A stretch of 35,896 bases of DNA from Okeania sp. SIO3I5 (GCF_010672085.1 NZ_JAAHHT010000078.1:1-35896), one strand, 5' to 3'; shown: positions 16,853-26,900, counted from the first letter of the stretch. Numbers and translations are program-made. Notes: generated by a model not told the origin, from the sequence alone.

Positions 16853-17479
16853 GTGGTATTAATGATTGCAGGAATTGATAGAACAACGATGTCGTTCGAC
16901 GAATTCATAGCTTGGTATCCAGAGAATTCTGAAAAACGATACGAATTGAGACGAGGAGTAGTTATCGAAATGCCGAAACCCAGAGGGAAGCATTCCAGAT
17001 TAGCGGGCGATCTAGCCTACGATCTGGGGACTGCCCTACGACAAGGAAATCAACCCTATTTTATTCCCAAGGAATGTATCGTTAAAGTCGGCAATGACAC
17101 AGGTTATGAACCAGACATTATCGTTTTAGATGAAATTGCCCTAGCAGATGAACCCAGATGGGAGCGAGAATCGATCGTTACTTCAAGTCAGTCGATAAAA
17201 CTTGTGGTAGAAGTCGTTTCAACCAACTGGCGTGATGATTACCTGGTAAAACTGGCAGACTATGAAGCATTGGGTATCCAGGAATATTGGATCGTTGATT
17301 ATTTGGGAATCGGTGGTAGGCGCTATATTGGTTCTCCCAAGCAGCCCACATTTACCGTTTGCACGTTGGTGGAGGGGGAATATGAACTACAGAAGTTTCG
17401 CGACAGTGACCAAATTATTTCTCCCACATTCCCAGCATTTCAACTAACGGTTAACCAAATTTTCGCTCCAGGTAAGTGA
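16853..17479 (+). CDS. Uma2-family (DUF820) putative restriction-like endonuclease
   Basis: About 208 residues of a family with a PD-(D/E)xK nuclease fold that is strongly expanded in cyanobacteria. The expected parts are present: MSFDEFIAWYPENSEKRYEL at the N-terminus, GYEPDIIVLDE (motif Asp), KLVVEVVS (motif Glu) and YEALGIQEYWIVDY. The function of the family is not settled; roles with mobile elements are suspected. The longest frame begins with GTG 16853, but ATG 16862 (MIAGIDR), with GGAG at 16847-16850 eleven bases upstream, is the better start. It converges with the antitoxin gene. Confidence 0.88.
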   Translation: MVLMIAGIDRTTMSFDEFIAWYPENSEKRYELRRGVVIEMPKPRGKHSRLAGDLAYDLGTALRQGNQPYFIPKECIVKVGNDTGYEPDIIVLDEIALADEPRWERESIVTSSQSIKLVVEVVSTNWRDDYLVKLADYEALGIQEYWIVDYLGIGGRRYIGSPKQPTFTVCTLVEGEYELQKFRDSDQIISPTFPAFQLTVNQIFAPGK

Positions 17480-17511
17480 TATCAAATCCGCTTGGCAACG
17501 GAAGTGTTATA

Positions 17512-17585
17512 AGAAACCGGGTCTATGGGAGGTAAATTTTAGTGTGGAGAAGCATTTAATATAGACCCAGTTTCTCTGCTTTTTT
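17512..17585 (+). terminator. Long-stem hairpin followed by a T run after the Uma2 gene
   Basis: Arms AGAAACCGGGTCTAT (17512-17526) and ATAGACCCAGTTTCT (17561-17575) pair with one mismatch across a 34-base loop. Six T residues follow within ten bases. It lies between convergent genes and could act as a terminator, but it is also a member of the GAAACCGGGTT repeat family. Confidence 0.5.
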
Positions 17586-17610
17586 ATTATCCATTATCCA
17601 TTATCCATTA
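17586..17610. repeat. ATTATCC heptamer array over the antitoxin stop codon
   Basis: Three full ATTATCC units plus a partial. On the minus strand they encode the last residues of the Phd-like protein and its stop codon. Confidence 0.8.
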
Positions 17611-17866
17611 ATGAAGCATCAATCAAATCGTGTTCTTGTGTTTTACCTGTTTTATATTCAGCGATCGCTTCTTCTAAATGTTTAGCATTAGCAGAAGATT
17701 TTAAGAGATAAACAGTTTCCATGAGACTGTCATAATAACTTTTCGACATGACTACAGCGTCTTCTGTATCTCTTCTAACAATTACAGTACAGTTTTGATC
17801 ATTGGCCACTCTATCTAATACAGATTTCAAGTTTTTTCTGGCTTCGCTAAAGTCTACTATATTCAT
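17594..17866 (-). CDS. Phd/YefM-family antitoxin, apparently orphan
   Basis: 90 residues. The N-terminus (MNIVDFSEARKNLKSVLDRV) and VIVRRDTEDAVVMSKSYYDSL are the family's DNA-binding and dimerisation core. YLLKSSANAKHLEEAIAEY is the usual bridge to the toxin-binding tail. Such antitoxins normally precede a RelE/YoeB-type or Doc toxin, but none is found on either side: only a 114-bp spacer separates it from the Uma2 gene. The last residues (MDNG) and the stop lie in an ATTATCC heptamer array, so the native C-terminus, and possibly a toxin gene, may have been lost. Confidence 0.88.
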   Translation of the reverse strand: MNIVDFSEARKNLKSVLDRVANDQNCTVIVRRDTEDAVVMSKSYYDSLMETVYLLKSSANAKHLEEAIAEYKTGKTQEHDLIDASLMDNG

Positions 17867-18253
17867 GGTGAGAACTATACAGATTTAAGATAGTAGGTTG
17901 GGTTAAGCGACAGCGCAACCCAACAAAAATGATAATGAAGATGTTAGTGAATAAAGAAGGATTGTTCTAATCTAATCTACAAGATGGCTACAACTTTTAC
18001 AGCAATTTCGGAGGCGCGTGAGGTACAAAATTTCATTTAGTAATTTTGGTAACACAAGCATCCTGCTTGTTACAGGCTAGAAGCCTGTGTTACAATTTTG
18101 GTAACACAAGCATCCTGCTTGTTACAGGCTAGAAGCCTGTGTTACAAAGATAGAGATTAATCTTCAACTGTACCTCACCATCCTCATGCATTGCTGTAAA
18201 TGTTGGGTTTCGTTCCTCAACCCAACCTACATAACCAACATAACCAACGCCTT
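17867..18253. repeat. Repeat-rich spacer with duplicated GTAACACAAGC unit
   Basis: Two 52-bp direct copies (about 18042-18146) contain GTAACACAAGC, GCTTGTTAC and the perfect hairpin ACAGGCT-AGA-AGCCTGT. At 17893-17925 and 18203-18231 are copies of the AACCCAACCTAC repeat. No gene was seen. Confidence 0.75.
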
Positions 18254-20944
18254 TTATCCGAAATTGCTCAAAGTTTTCATAGCAAACTGTTTGATTTGCT
18301 CATCTAAATCATTTCCAGCTCGATCGCGCAATACCCCAAGCATCCCATCACTGACTGGATATTGTTCAATAATTGCCTCTAGAGCAGCTTTTCGCGGATT
18401 ATTCTCCCAATCTTCCTGACGAATAAAAGGATCAGAACAGGCGCGATCGCAGAAAAACTCAAACATTCCCGGTTCCTGATACCAATCCAAAGCTAACTGC
18501 TGTATTGCTGAACGTCGGACAAAAGCATTATCATCAAACTCAGCTAATTTTTTCAGAATAACAACCGTTTCAGGATGACTTTTTTCTACCAAAGCTAGTA
18601 ATTCCAAAGCAGTTTGTCGCACATAAAAACTATCATCATTGACAGCCACTTGTTTGATAATTTCTATAATCTCAGGGTAACTGTGCCAACAAATCCCCAA
18701 CTCTACTACTGCTGTTTGTCGTACGCACATATCCCCATCATCAAGAACTAACCGTTTAAACAACGCCAACGTCTCAGAATCTCCCTTCCATCCCAGAGCT
18801 AATTGTTGCATTGCTGCTTGTCGTACTTCCAGTTCATCACTAGACTCAATCCTTTGTTTGATAATACAAAAAGTATCAGAGTCATCTTTCCACCCCAGAG
18901 CTAATTGCTGCATTGCCAACTGTTGCAAATCTGGACAATGAGCAGATACAGCCAGTTTTTTCAGAGCAGATATAGTATCAGGATCATCATGCCAATCTGT
19001 AGCTAACTGTACCACTGCTGATTGTTGTAGCTCGGAACACTTATCAGACAGAACCAATTGTTTAATAATATCCAAAGTGTCAGGATCATCCTTCCAATCT
19101 GTAGCTAACTGTTCCATTGTCGCTCGTTGTACATCAGAACATGGATCGTCAACAGCTTGTTGTTTCAGCAAAGCCAAAATATTCGGATCAGCTTGGCGAT
19201 CGCTAGCTAATTTGCTAATAGCTGCTATCCGTACATCTGAAGATTTGTCCGCAGCAGCTATTTGCTGGAGAGTCGCTAGAGTATCAGGATGATCTTTGTA
19301 ACTCTTTGCCAATAGTTCCATTGCTGCAATGCGTACCTCCGAAAAACGATCTGACACAACTACTTGCTTAATAGTAGCGATCGCTTCCGGGTCATTTTTC
19401 CAACCAGAAACCAACATCTCCATTGCTGCAACCTTGACATCGTGGCGTTCGTCAGATAAAGCAACTTTTTTGAGAATAGCAAAAGTATCAGGATCATCAT
19501 GCCAAGTCGTAGCTAGTTGTTCAACTGCTAACTTTCTTGTATGCCAACAATTGTCAGAGACAACAACTTTTTTGAGAATATCTATAGTATCAGGATCATC
19601 TTTCCAACCTATAGACAATTCTCGTATTGCTGCCACTCGTACATCAGAGTTAGACAGAGCCAATTTTTTCAGGAGAGCTAAAACACTGGGTTCATCTTTC
19701 CACCCAACAGTTAATTGCGCCAGTGCTATTTCTCCCACTACCCAACATTCAGGAGATTCAGCTTGTTGTTTGAGAAAAGTTAAAACATCAGGATCGTGTT
19801 GCCAAAATGCACCCAACTGCACTACCGCTAATTCTCGCATCTGCCAAGATTCGTCATCCTGAACTACCTGTTTCAGAATAGCGACAGTATCTGAGTCATG
19901 TTGCCAATTTTCGATCAAATAACCCAGTGCTGATTTTCGCACTTCTAAAACTGGATCTGATATAGCTAACCGTTTCATAATAGCCACTGTATCAGAATCT
20001 GTTCTCCAATCTTGCCCTAAGTGTTCCACTGCTGCCAGTCGGACATGAAAACATTTGTCAAATACTGCGAGTTGTTTGAGAGTTGATAAAGTTTCCGAGT
20101 CATCTCGCCAATTTTGAGCTAGCTGACTCATAGCTGCTCGTCGTACTTCTGCAGCTTGAGCAGAAACAGCCAACTGTTTAATGATATTTATAGTATCAAG
20201 GTCATCTTTTCCTAGTTGAGCTAACTTGGATACTGCTTCCGAAGCCACATAGGGGTTGGAGTCAGACATTGCTATTTGTTTGAGCCACACCAGAGTCTGG
20301 GAGTCAAATTTTCCATCTTGATTCAATTTTTCTATTATTGCTAGACGCACTCCCCAATGTCGATCTGATTCTGCTCTTTTTTTCAGCCACCCAAGAGTCA
20401 GGGGGTCTTCTTGCCAACCTTCGGCTAAAAGTTCTACTGCTGTCTCCCGTAAGGTTTCATCAATATCAGATACTGCTCGTTGTTTGAGAAAAGCTAATGT
20501 ATCAGGATCGTTTTTCCAGTTTTGTGCTAATTGTTTGAGAGCTACAGAGCGCACATTTAACGAGCGATATCGATCTGCTAAAATTAATTGTTTCAGGAAA
20601 GCGATCGTATTCGGGTCTTCATGCCAACCCGCAATCAAATAGTTGAGTATGGCTTCTTGCAACCACCAATACTCATTATTGGATACTACTAATTGTTTGA
20701 GGAAAGGTAGAATATTGGGGTCATTTGGCCAACCTTGGACAAAATATTCTGTTGCTGCTCTCCGGACATCTGGACATTTACCTGATATGGCTAATTGTTT
20801 GAGAATAGGTACAGTATCCGGGTGATTTTTCCATTCAATAACTAACTGTTCGAGTGCTGCTCGTTGTAAGTCTGAATCTTCCTCAAACACTGCTTGGTGT
20901 TTGAGGGATAATAAAGCATTTGGATCATTTTTGAGCATTATCAT
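18254..20944 (-). CDS. HEAT-repeat protein, standalone
   Basis: 896 residues made almost entirely of about 27 helical repeats of 31-33 residues with the pattern W-x-DDPDT-x-x-ILKQLA-x-SD-x-x-x-x-VR-x-AA-x-x-QLA. The pattern matches HEAT-like alpha-solenoids seen as C-terminal sensor regions of cyanobacterial NACHT/STAND proteins. No NTPase, nuclease or membrane part is present, and the protein starts nearly in phase with the repeats. No catalytic motif is visible, so a scaffolding or ligand-binding role is inferred. The final repeats (about 840-896) are more diverged. It could be a detached sensor of a former NACHT protein or a genuine solenoid adaptor. Confidence 0.85.
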   Translation of the reverse strand: MIMLKNDPNALLSLKHQAVFEEDSDLQRAALEQLVIEWKNHPDTVPILKQLAISGKCPDVRRAATEYFVQGWPNDPNILPFLKQLVVSNNEYWWLQEAILNYLIAGWHEDPNTIAFLKQLILADRYRSLNVRSVALKQLAQNWKNDPDTLAFLKQRAVSDIDETLRETAVELLAEGWQEDPLTLGWLKKRAESDRHWGVRLAIIEKLNQDGKFDSQTLVWLKQIAMSDSNPYVASEAVSKLAQLGKDDLDTINIIKQLAVSAQAAEVRRAAMSQLAQNWRDDSETLSTLKQLAVFDKCFHVRLAAVEHLGQDWRTDSDTVAIMKRLAISDPVLEVRKSALGYLIENWQHDSDTVAILKQVVQDDESWQMRELAVVQLGAFWQHDPDVLTFLKQQAESPECWVVGEIALAQLTVGWKDEPSVLALLKKLALSNSDVRVAAIRELSIGWKDDPDTIDILKKVVVSDNCWHTRKLAVEQLATTWHDDPDTFAILKKVALSDERHDVKVAAMEMLVSGWKNDPEAIATIKQVVVSDRFSEVRIAAMELLAKSYKDHPDTLATLQQIAAADKSSDVRIAAISKLASDRQADPNILALLKQQAVDDPCSDVQRATMEQLATDWKDDPDTLDIIKQLVLSDKCSELQQSAVVQLATDWHDDPDTISALKKLAVSAHCPDLQQLAMQQLALGWKDDSDTFCIIKQRIESSDELEVRQAAMQQLALGWKGDSETLALFKRLVLDDGDMCVRQTAVVELGICWHSYPEIIEIIKQVAVNDDSFYVRQTALELLALVEKSHPETVVILKKLAEFDDNAFVRRSAIQQLALDWYQEPGMFEFFCDRACSDPFIRQEDWENNPRKAALEAIIEQYPVSDGMLGVLRDRAGNDLDEQIKQFAMKTLSNFG

Positions 20945-21774
20945 AATAGCCTCTAAGAAAGAATAGTTTTTCTAGTTTTAAAATATGAATTGGAAAAGCT
21001 AAATAGCACAGTTATACTAATTATTTATTATATATTAAATTAGAGTAATAGATTACAGCACTTTTTAAAATTAAGTGAATCTTTACTTTTTGAAATAATA
21101 TTAAATCTGCCCCTTATTGGTATAATTAAATAATATTGTAGGAGTTTTGTCATTAAATCCTAACACTACTGGGGAGTTTTTCCCTCTTGAGCGAATCTCC
21201 AAACTCCAAAGCAAGTAGATTTGATATAATTATATGAAATACTTTAATCTTTGCTACTAAAGATTGATAGGAAAATTTATGGGATGGCAAAATTGGGAGA
21301 TTCATAAGTAGCATAATTTTTTGTATTTCATATTACCTGAAAGATTGGGGGCGATGGCATCCATATCATTTCAGTTATTAGTTGTTAGTTGTCAAATTTA
21401 GTCTAAAATAGTTAATTAATGGATAATGGATAATTACATCTCTCTTTTAGGGAGAGGATTGACTAAAAGGAAAAAACTTATTTTTTTTCCTTAAAATGGG
21501 AGGTTTTCAACCTGAATTATTTAATTATTTAGTTTTCGGTAATTATTAATTATTAATTATTAATTATTAATTTTTAATTGTGAATCTAGCCCATTAAGTA
21601 TCTATTGATTAGGCTAGAGCAATACTAAAAGTTAATTATAACTATTAGACAGCTCCGATAATCAAAAATAAAATTAATTATCGTAGATAAATAATCAATT
21701 ATTTCCTCCCATTCCCTATTCCCTATTCCCTATTCCCTATTCCCTATTCCCTATTTTACAAATTAAATACAATT
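20945..21774. other. AT-rich spacer with heptamer array at its end
   Basis: No gene was seen in 830 bp. It contains AT-rich sequence, a CTCCAAA...GCAAGTAGATTTGATATAATT stretch (21198-21233) related to other spacers, a TTAAT/TTATTAA run (21540-21580) and a final ATTCCCT array. Divergent promoters for the HEAT gene and the iminopeptidase gene must lie here. Confidence 0.6.
21711..21755 (+). repeat. ATTCCCT heptamer array
   Basis: Six tandem ATTCCCT units end 20 bp before the iminopeptidase start codon. The same repeat type forms the gene-facing end of family A copy 1, before the epimerase gene. Confidence 0.9.
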
Positions 21775-22713
21775 ATGCGAGAACTATATCCAGCTATTCA
21801 ACCATACAAAACAGACAATCTAAAAGTTTCCGATATTCACACTCTTTATTATGAAGAATGTGGCAACCCCCAAGGTAAACCAGTAGTCTTTTTACATGGT
21901 GGGCCAGGTGGTGGAATAACCCCTATTTATCGCCAATATTTTGACCCTAAAAAATGGCGAATTATTCTCTTTGATCAACGCGGTTGTGCCCGTAGTAAAC
22001 CCCATGCTGAACTTAATCAAAATACTACTTGGGATTTAGTTAATGATATTGAAAAACTGCGAGTTCATCTAAGTATTAAAAATTGGGTTGTGTTTGGAGG
22101 AAGTTGGGGAAGTACCCTAGCATTAGCTTATAGTCAAACCCATCCTGAAAGTTGCACTGGTTTGATTTTACGAGGCATTTTTCTAGTACGCCCAAAAGAA
22201 ATTTCTTGGTTTTATCAAGAGGGTGCAAGTAAAATTTTTCCCGATGCTTGGGAGGAATATTTAAAACCTATTCCAGTAGCAGAAAGACATGATTTAGTTA
22301 AAGCTTATTATCAAAGATTAACCAGTACAGATGAAAAAGTACGATTAGAAGCTGCTCGTGCGTGGTCAATTTGGGAGGGAAGTACAAGTAAATTAATTCA
22401 AAATCCTAATGTGAAGGAAAGTTTTGGTGAGAGTCATTTTGCTGTAGCTTTTGCCAGAATAGAATGTCATTATTTCATTAACAAATGCTTCTTTGAAGAA
22501 GAAGAACAGTTATTAAAAAATGTCGATAAAATCAGGCATATTCCCGGAGTAATTGTTCAGGGAAGATATGATGTTATTTGTCCGATGGTGTCAGCTTGGG
22601 AATTACATCAAGCATGGCCAGAAGCAGAATTTATTGTAGTGCCAGATGCCGGACATTCGGTGACTGAACCGGGAATTAAAGATGCTTTAATTAGAGCAAC
22701 TGATAAATTTTAA
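21775..22713 (+). CDS. pip: Proline iminopeptidase (alpha/beta hydrolase, S33)
   Basis: 312 residues, the usual size. It removes N-terminal proline from peptides in the cytoplasm. Family signatures are LHGGPGGG (oxyanion region), LFDQRGCARSKPH and the nucleophile elbow GGSWGS with Ser110. GRYDVICP (Asp266) and DAGHS (His294) complete the triad. The alpha-helical cap follows the nucleophile as in S33 enzymes. There is no signal peptide. It stands alone, with repeat-filled spacers on both sides. Confidence 0.95.
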   Translation: MRELYPAIQPYKTDNLKVSDIHTLYYEECGNPQGKPVVFLHGGPGGGITPIYRQYFDPKKWRIILFDQRGCARSKPHAELNQNTTWDLVNDIEKLRVHLSIKNWVVFGGSWGSTLALAYSQTHPESCTGLILRGIFLVRPKEISWFYQEGASKIFPDAWEEYLKPIPVAERHDLVKAYYQRLTSTDEKVRLEAARAWSIWEGSTSKLIQNPNVKESFGESHFAVAFARIECHYFINKCFFEEEEQLLKNVDKIRHIPGVIVQGRYDVICPMVSAWELHQAWPEAEFIVVPDAGHSVTEPGIKDALIRATDKF

Positions 22714-22808
22714 AGCATTCAGCAGACAGCTATTACCTATCAGCATTTGTAGTCAACCACAGAAAATGGGTTTATTGAATACCTAACCATCTAACATTTA
22801 CCTCCCAT

Positions 22809-22853
22809 AAACCCGGTTTCTTATAACACTTCCATTGCACAGAAACCGGGTTT
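22809..22853. repeat. AAACCCGGTTTCT inverted repeat
   Basis: Perfect 13-bp arms (22809-22821 and 22841-22853). A further partial copy is at about 22895-22908. It belongs to the same repeat family as 6721-6825 and 17512-17575. It may also end iminopeptidase transcripts. Confidence 0.75.
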
Positions 22854-22954
22854 GTATGAAATGCCGATCGCTGACTAATATCTGTCTCTGATCAACCCGG
22901 TTTCTTATAGCACTCCGAAGCAAGCAGATTTTATATTATACAAATTACCATGCA

Positions 22955-23132
<178 letters not shown>

Positions 23133-23311
23133 TGCTATACTTAAGCTATACTTCAATAGTCAAATAGTTGCCAAAATTCAAAGTCTGGGGCATGACAATT
23201 ATTAGTCGGTTAGTATAGATTATTCCTACTTTTAACCTCTCCCCACACCTCCCACACTTCCCACACTTCCCCACCCTGATCGGATATAGCATTCATGCAT
23301 GAGAAATGATA

Positions 23312-23430
23312 TTAGACATCCCAATCATTACCAACTCTTTCCATCAGGCGGTTCAAGATTACATCTCCTTTTGGGTTGACAACAGTTAAGCGGATGATTG
23401 ATGGATCTTTGGGGCGGTGAGCAATAATAT
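23312..23430 (-). pseudogene. Unrecognised coding fragment overlapping the transposase remnant
   Basis: In a different frame from the transposase fragment, an open stretch reads from about SFRNGSHKYIIAHRPKDPS to ILNRLMERVGNDWDV and a stop. It has protein-like composition and overlaps the end of the transposase frame. It may be the C-terminus of an unrelated gene joined by rearrangement. The family was not recognised. Confidence 0.35.
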
Positions 23431-23646
23431 ATTTGTGACTTCCATTTCTAAAGCTATAAGTATATGGAGATGGTCTGGCAAGATAACAATAGCGTCTATT
23501 TTAAATGGATGTTTTTCCATAACATATCGAAAAGCTTTTCTTAGTAAATCTACATTTTCAGGTTTGCACAAAATTTTCTGGCGGTTGTATGTGACTACTG
23601 TGAAAAAATAAGTTGCTCCTGGTGTTTTTGCCCGACGATATTCCAT
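23386..23646 (-). pseudogene. REP-associated tyrosine transposase (RAYT/Y1_Tnp) N-terminal fragment
   Basis: 86 residues. MEYRRAKTPGATYFFTVVTYNR, then LLRKAFRYVMEKHPFKIDAIVILPDHLHILIAL, match the start of IS200-like REP-associated transposases, including the DHLH metal-binding (HUH) motif. Similarity stops right after HLHILIAL and the catalytic tyrosine region is missing; full proteins are about 150-180 residues. It is therefore a truncated remnant. Such enzymes are linked to palindromic REP/MITE repeats, which abound in this window. Confidence 0.8.
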
Positions 23647-23656
23647 AATATTTTGT

Positions 23657-23745
23657 AGTTTTGTAGGTTGGGTTGAGGAACGTTAGCGGAGCTTATCCGT
23701 TAGCGGAGCTTATCCGTAGGATAAGGATAAACCCAACATTATCTT
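23657..23745. repeat. AACCCAACCTAC-family repeat with GTTAGCGGAGCTTATCC duplication
   Basis: GTAGGTTGGGTTGAGGAAC is followed by two tandem copies of GTTAGCGGAGCTTATCC (22-bp spacing) and AACCCAACATTATC. It is a composite of dispersed repeats between the transposase remnant and the 53-bp array. Confidence 0.7.
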
Positions 23746-23809
23746 GGTTTTTGTTGGGTGTCACTTCATTATACTTAATCTATTTATTGCCTGATTATCT
23801 TGGTTTTGC

Positions 23810-23999
23810 TTGGGTTCGCTCTCGCTTAACCCAACCTACTTGTTACATGATCTGGGTTGGTATTGGGTTCGCTCTCGCTTAACCCAACCTACTTGTTACA
23901 TGATCTGGGTTGGTATTGGGTTCGCTCTCGCTTAACCCAACCTACTTGTTACATGATCTGGGTTGGTATTGGGTTCGCTCTCGCTTAACCCAACCTACT
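23810..23999. repeat. 53-bp tandem array overlapping the 3' end of bchH
   Basis: Units start at 23810, 23863, 23916 and 23969 (exact 53-bp period); the last is partial. Each unit holds TTCGCTCTCGCTTAACCCAA, CCTACTTGTTACATG and ATCTGGGTTGG. The units are essentially identical, so the array is young. The final unit supplies the last four codons (Ser-Arg-Leu-Gly) and the stop of bchH on the minus strand. Confidence 0.95.
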
Positions 24000-26900
24000 C
24001 ACACCTTCAATTTCCTCATCCGCTAATTCATACAACTCCCGCAATTTCTGCAACTTCTCCTCATCTGTTTGCCAAAAACCACGTCCGTTCGCTTCCAACA
24101 TCCGCCCAATAATATTCCGAAACGCTTCTGGGTTTGCTTCCCGCAATTTCTGCGCCATCTCTGCATCCAAAGCATAAGTTTCGGCAGCACCGTCATAAAC
24201 CCAATTATCTACAAAATTAGCGGTACCGCCCCAACCTATCAACGCGGTCATACGTTGAGAAATCTCGTAAGCTCCCCCACTACCTTGATTTGCCATTGCT
24301 TCTGCCCACTTTGGATTCAATAATTTGGTGCGATATTCCATCCGCAACAAGTCTTCTAATTTTCGGGGGGTTGTATCTTTAGAGAAACTTTCGACAAAAC
24401 TCGCACTTACTTTTTTACCCGTTTGTTTTTCTGCTGCCAATTTCAACCCACCAGTATTAGCATAATATTCCTGAATATCTGTCAAACCATACTCCACCGA
24501 GTCAATTTCTTGGACGATGCGATCGCAACCTTTCAACAATTCCTGCAAAATTTCTGGGCGTGCCTCTCCTTTATCTTTGCGTCCGTAACTAAAGACGTTT
24601 CGCCCTTGCCAAGTATCGCCTAACTCATCCGCTGACTCCCAGTTACTATCCACAACCCGATCATTCACCAAGGAACCAAAATCACCAGCAGGATTAGAAA
24701 ATAACCGCGCTGAAATATTTTCTACTCCCTGCGCTTGCAATGCTAAAGCGTGTTTGCGGATAAAATTTTGTTCTACGGGTTCGTCTGCTGTTGCTGCTCG
24801 TTGGAATAGATCGTCTAATAATTCAATAATATTGACAAAACTATCCCTGAAAATTCCTGATAAATTTCCTAAAATATCGATGCGGGGATGACCGACTTCA
24901 GCTAAAGTCTTTAATTCATAACGAACGATTCTACCTGTACCTTCTTTTACTGGTTCGGCACCTACTAATTCTAATAAAATTCCGATTGATTCACCCCGAG
25001 TTTTAATAGCATCTAATCCCCATAACATTACTGCCACAGTTTCAGGATAATTATGATTTTCTTCGAGATGTTGAGCAATAATTTTCCGAGCAATTTCTCG
25101 CCCTCTTTCATAAGCAGCAGGAGAAGGCATTCGATAGGGATCTAAAGCATGAATATTTCTACCAGTCGGCAAAACTCCCGGACCATCTCGTAATAAATCT
25201 CCTCCTGGAGCAGCCGGAATATATTCTCCATTTAATCCCCGCAAAAGATTAGTCAATTCGTCAGTATTTTGCATCAACAAATCCCGAATATTTGCAGCAT
25301 CTTTATTAACCGAATCATCCGTATATCCGTGCCCAAAATCCGTGTCTTGCTTATCGGTTAATCCCCGCAAAAGATTAGTCAATTTATCAGTATTTTGCAT
25401 CAACAAATCCCGAAGATTTGCAGCATCCTTCTTAACACCATCATCCGTATATCCGTGCCCAAAATTCGTGTCTAGCTTATCAGAATTTCGCATTAACAAA
25501 TCCCGCATATTTTTAGCATCCTTCTTAACATCATTATCCGTATATCCGTGCCCAAAATTCGTGTCTAGCTTATCAGCATTTCGCATCAACAAATCCCGCA
25601 TATTTTTAGCATCCTTCTTAACACCATCATCCGTATATCCGTGCCCAAAATCCGTGTCTAGCTCTCCAAAATAAGCCTCCAAATAAGATTTTAATTCTTC
25701 CTGATTCGGCACTTCTCCCAAAGTATGCAAACCAGAAGAAAATAATCTTTGTTCTACAACCTGCAAATATTCGTAAATTTCCACAAAATAGGGATTAACC
25801 ACATCTGCACTAAACATCCGTGCATTTTCCGCAGTAAATTCAATCCCTAATTTTTTCCCATACTCAAACGGACAATCTGAATTTAAACCAGTATCAAAAA
25901 TCTTCTTAAAAATCGATTCTCGCAACCCCGAATTTTTCTGGGGGTCTTCCCGATATTCAGAAATTAACTCTCGCAAACTAACCAATTCTTTATACAAACC
26001 TGCCCGACTATAAGGCGGAATATTATGAGAAATTAAAACTCCATAACCACGGCGTTTTGCCAACATAGATTCGGAAGGATTATTAGCAGCATATATATAT
26101 AGATGTGGCATATTTCCTAACAGAATATCTGACCAAGAATAGCCAGTATTTCCCAAGGGCGAACCGGGTAACCATTCCACAGTTCCGTGCATTCCAAAAT
26201 GAACAATTGCATCTGCTTGAAATTCATTTTGGAGCCATTTATAAAAAGCTGCATATTGGGGATGGGGGGTTAAATCTCTTTCAAACATTAAGCGCATTGG
26301 GTCGCCAGAAATTCCGAGGGGTGGTTGTACACCGAGCCAAATATTTCCTAATTGAATTCCGCCAATATGAAAATTTTCACCATCGGTTTTTATGCCAGTG
26401 CGGGTCAGATTTCCCCATTGTTTTTCCATGCGACTTGTTGATAGATATCCTAACCATTTTTCTAGGGTTTTAATATTAACTTGGTTGTTATCCCCCCTCG
26501 TTCCCCACTTGAAAATATCTTGGTTGTTATCCCCCCTCGTTCCCCCCTTTGAAAGGGGGGAGGTAGGAGTAGTGTTTTGCTTTTTGGAAAGGGGGGAGGA
26601 AGAGGAAGCATAAATTTCGTCTGCTTCTTTAATTTGACGAATAAGTTGTTCCCCATCTTCAGGAATTTCCCCAACGTTGTAACCCTCCTCTTTCAAAGCG
26701 TGGAGGAATTTGAGGAGCGATCGCGGCACATTTAATAATGCTGCTGTTCCTGTGGCGCCATAACCGGGAGGAAAACCATAAAGAATAACGGCAATTTTTC
26801 TTTCTGCGGGGGGTGTCTGACGCAGTTTTATCCAATTTTTGACTCTACCTGTGAGGCGTTTGACTCGTTCGGGAATCAAATAAATATCTTCTCCGACTAA

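Noticed and set aside
19329-19862. Plus-strand ORF of 177 codons inside the HEAT gene
   Set aside because: Antisense shadow of a highly repetitive gene, kept open by the repeat codon pattern.
23810-23999. CRISPR or attachment-site array
   Set aside because: There are no unique spacers; it is a simple 53-bp tandem array built on a common dispersed repeat.
25342-25674. Plus-strand ORF of 110 codons in bchH
   Set aside because: It is the antisense shadow of the tandem repeats in bchH, and its own repeat pattern follows from them.
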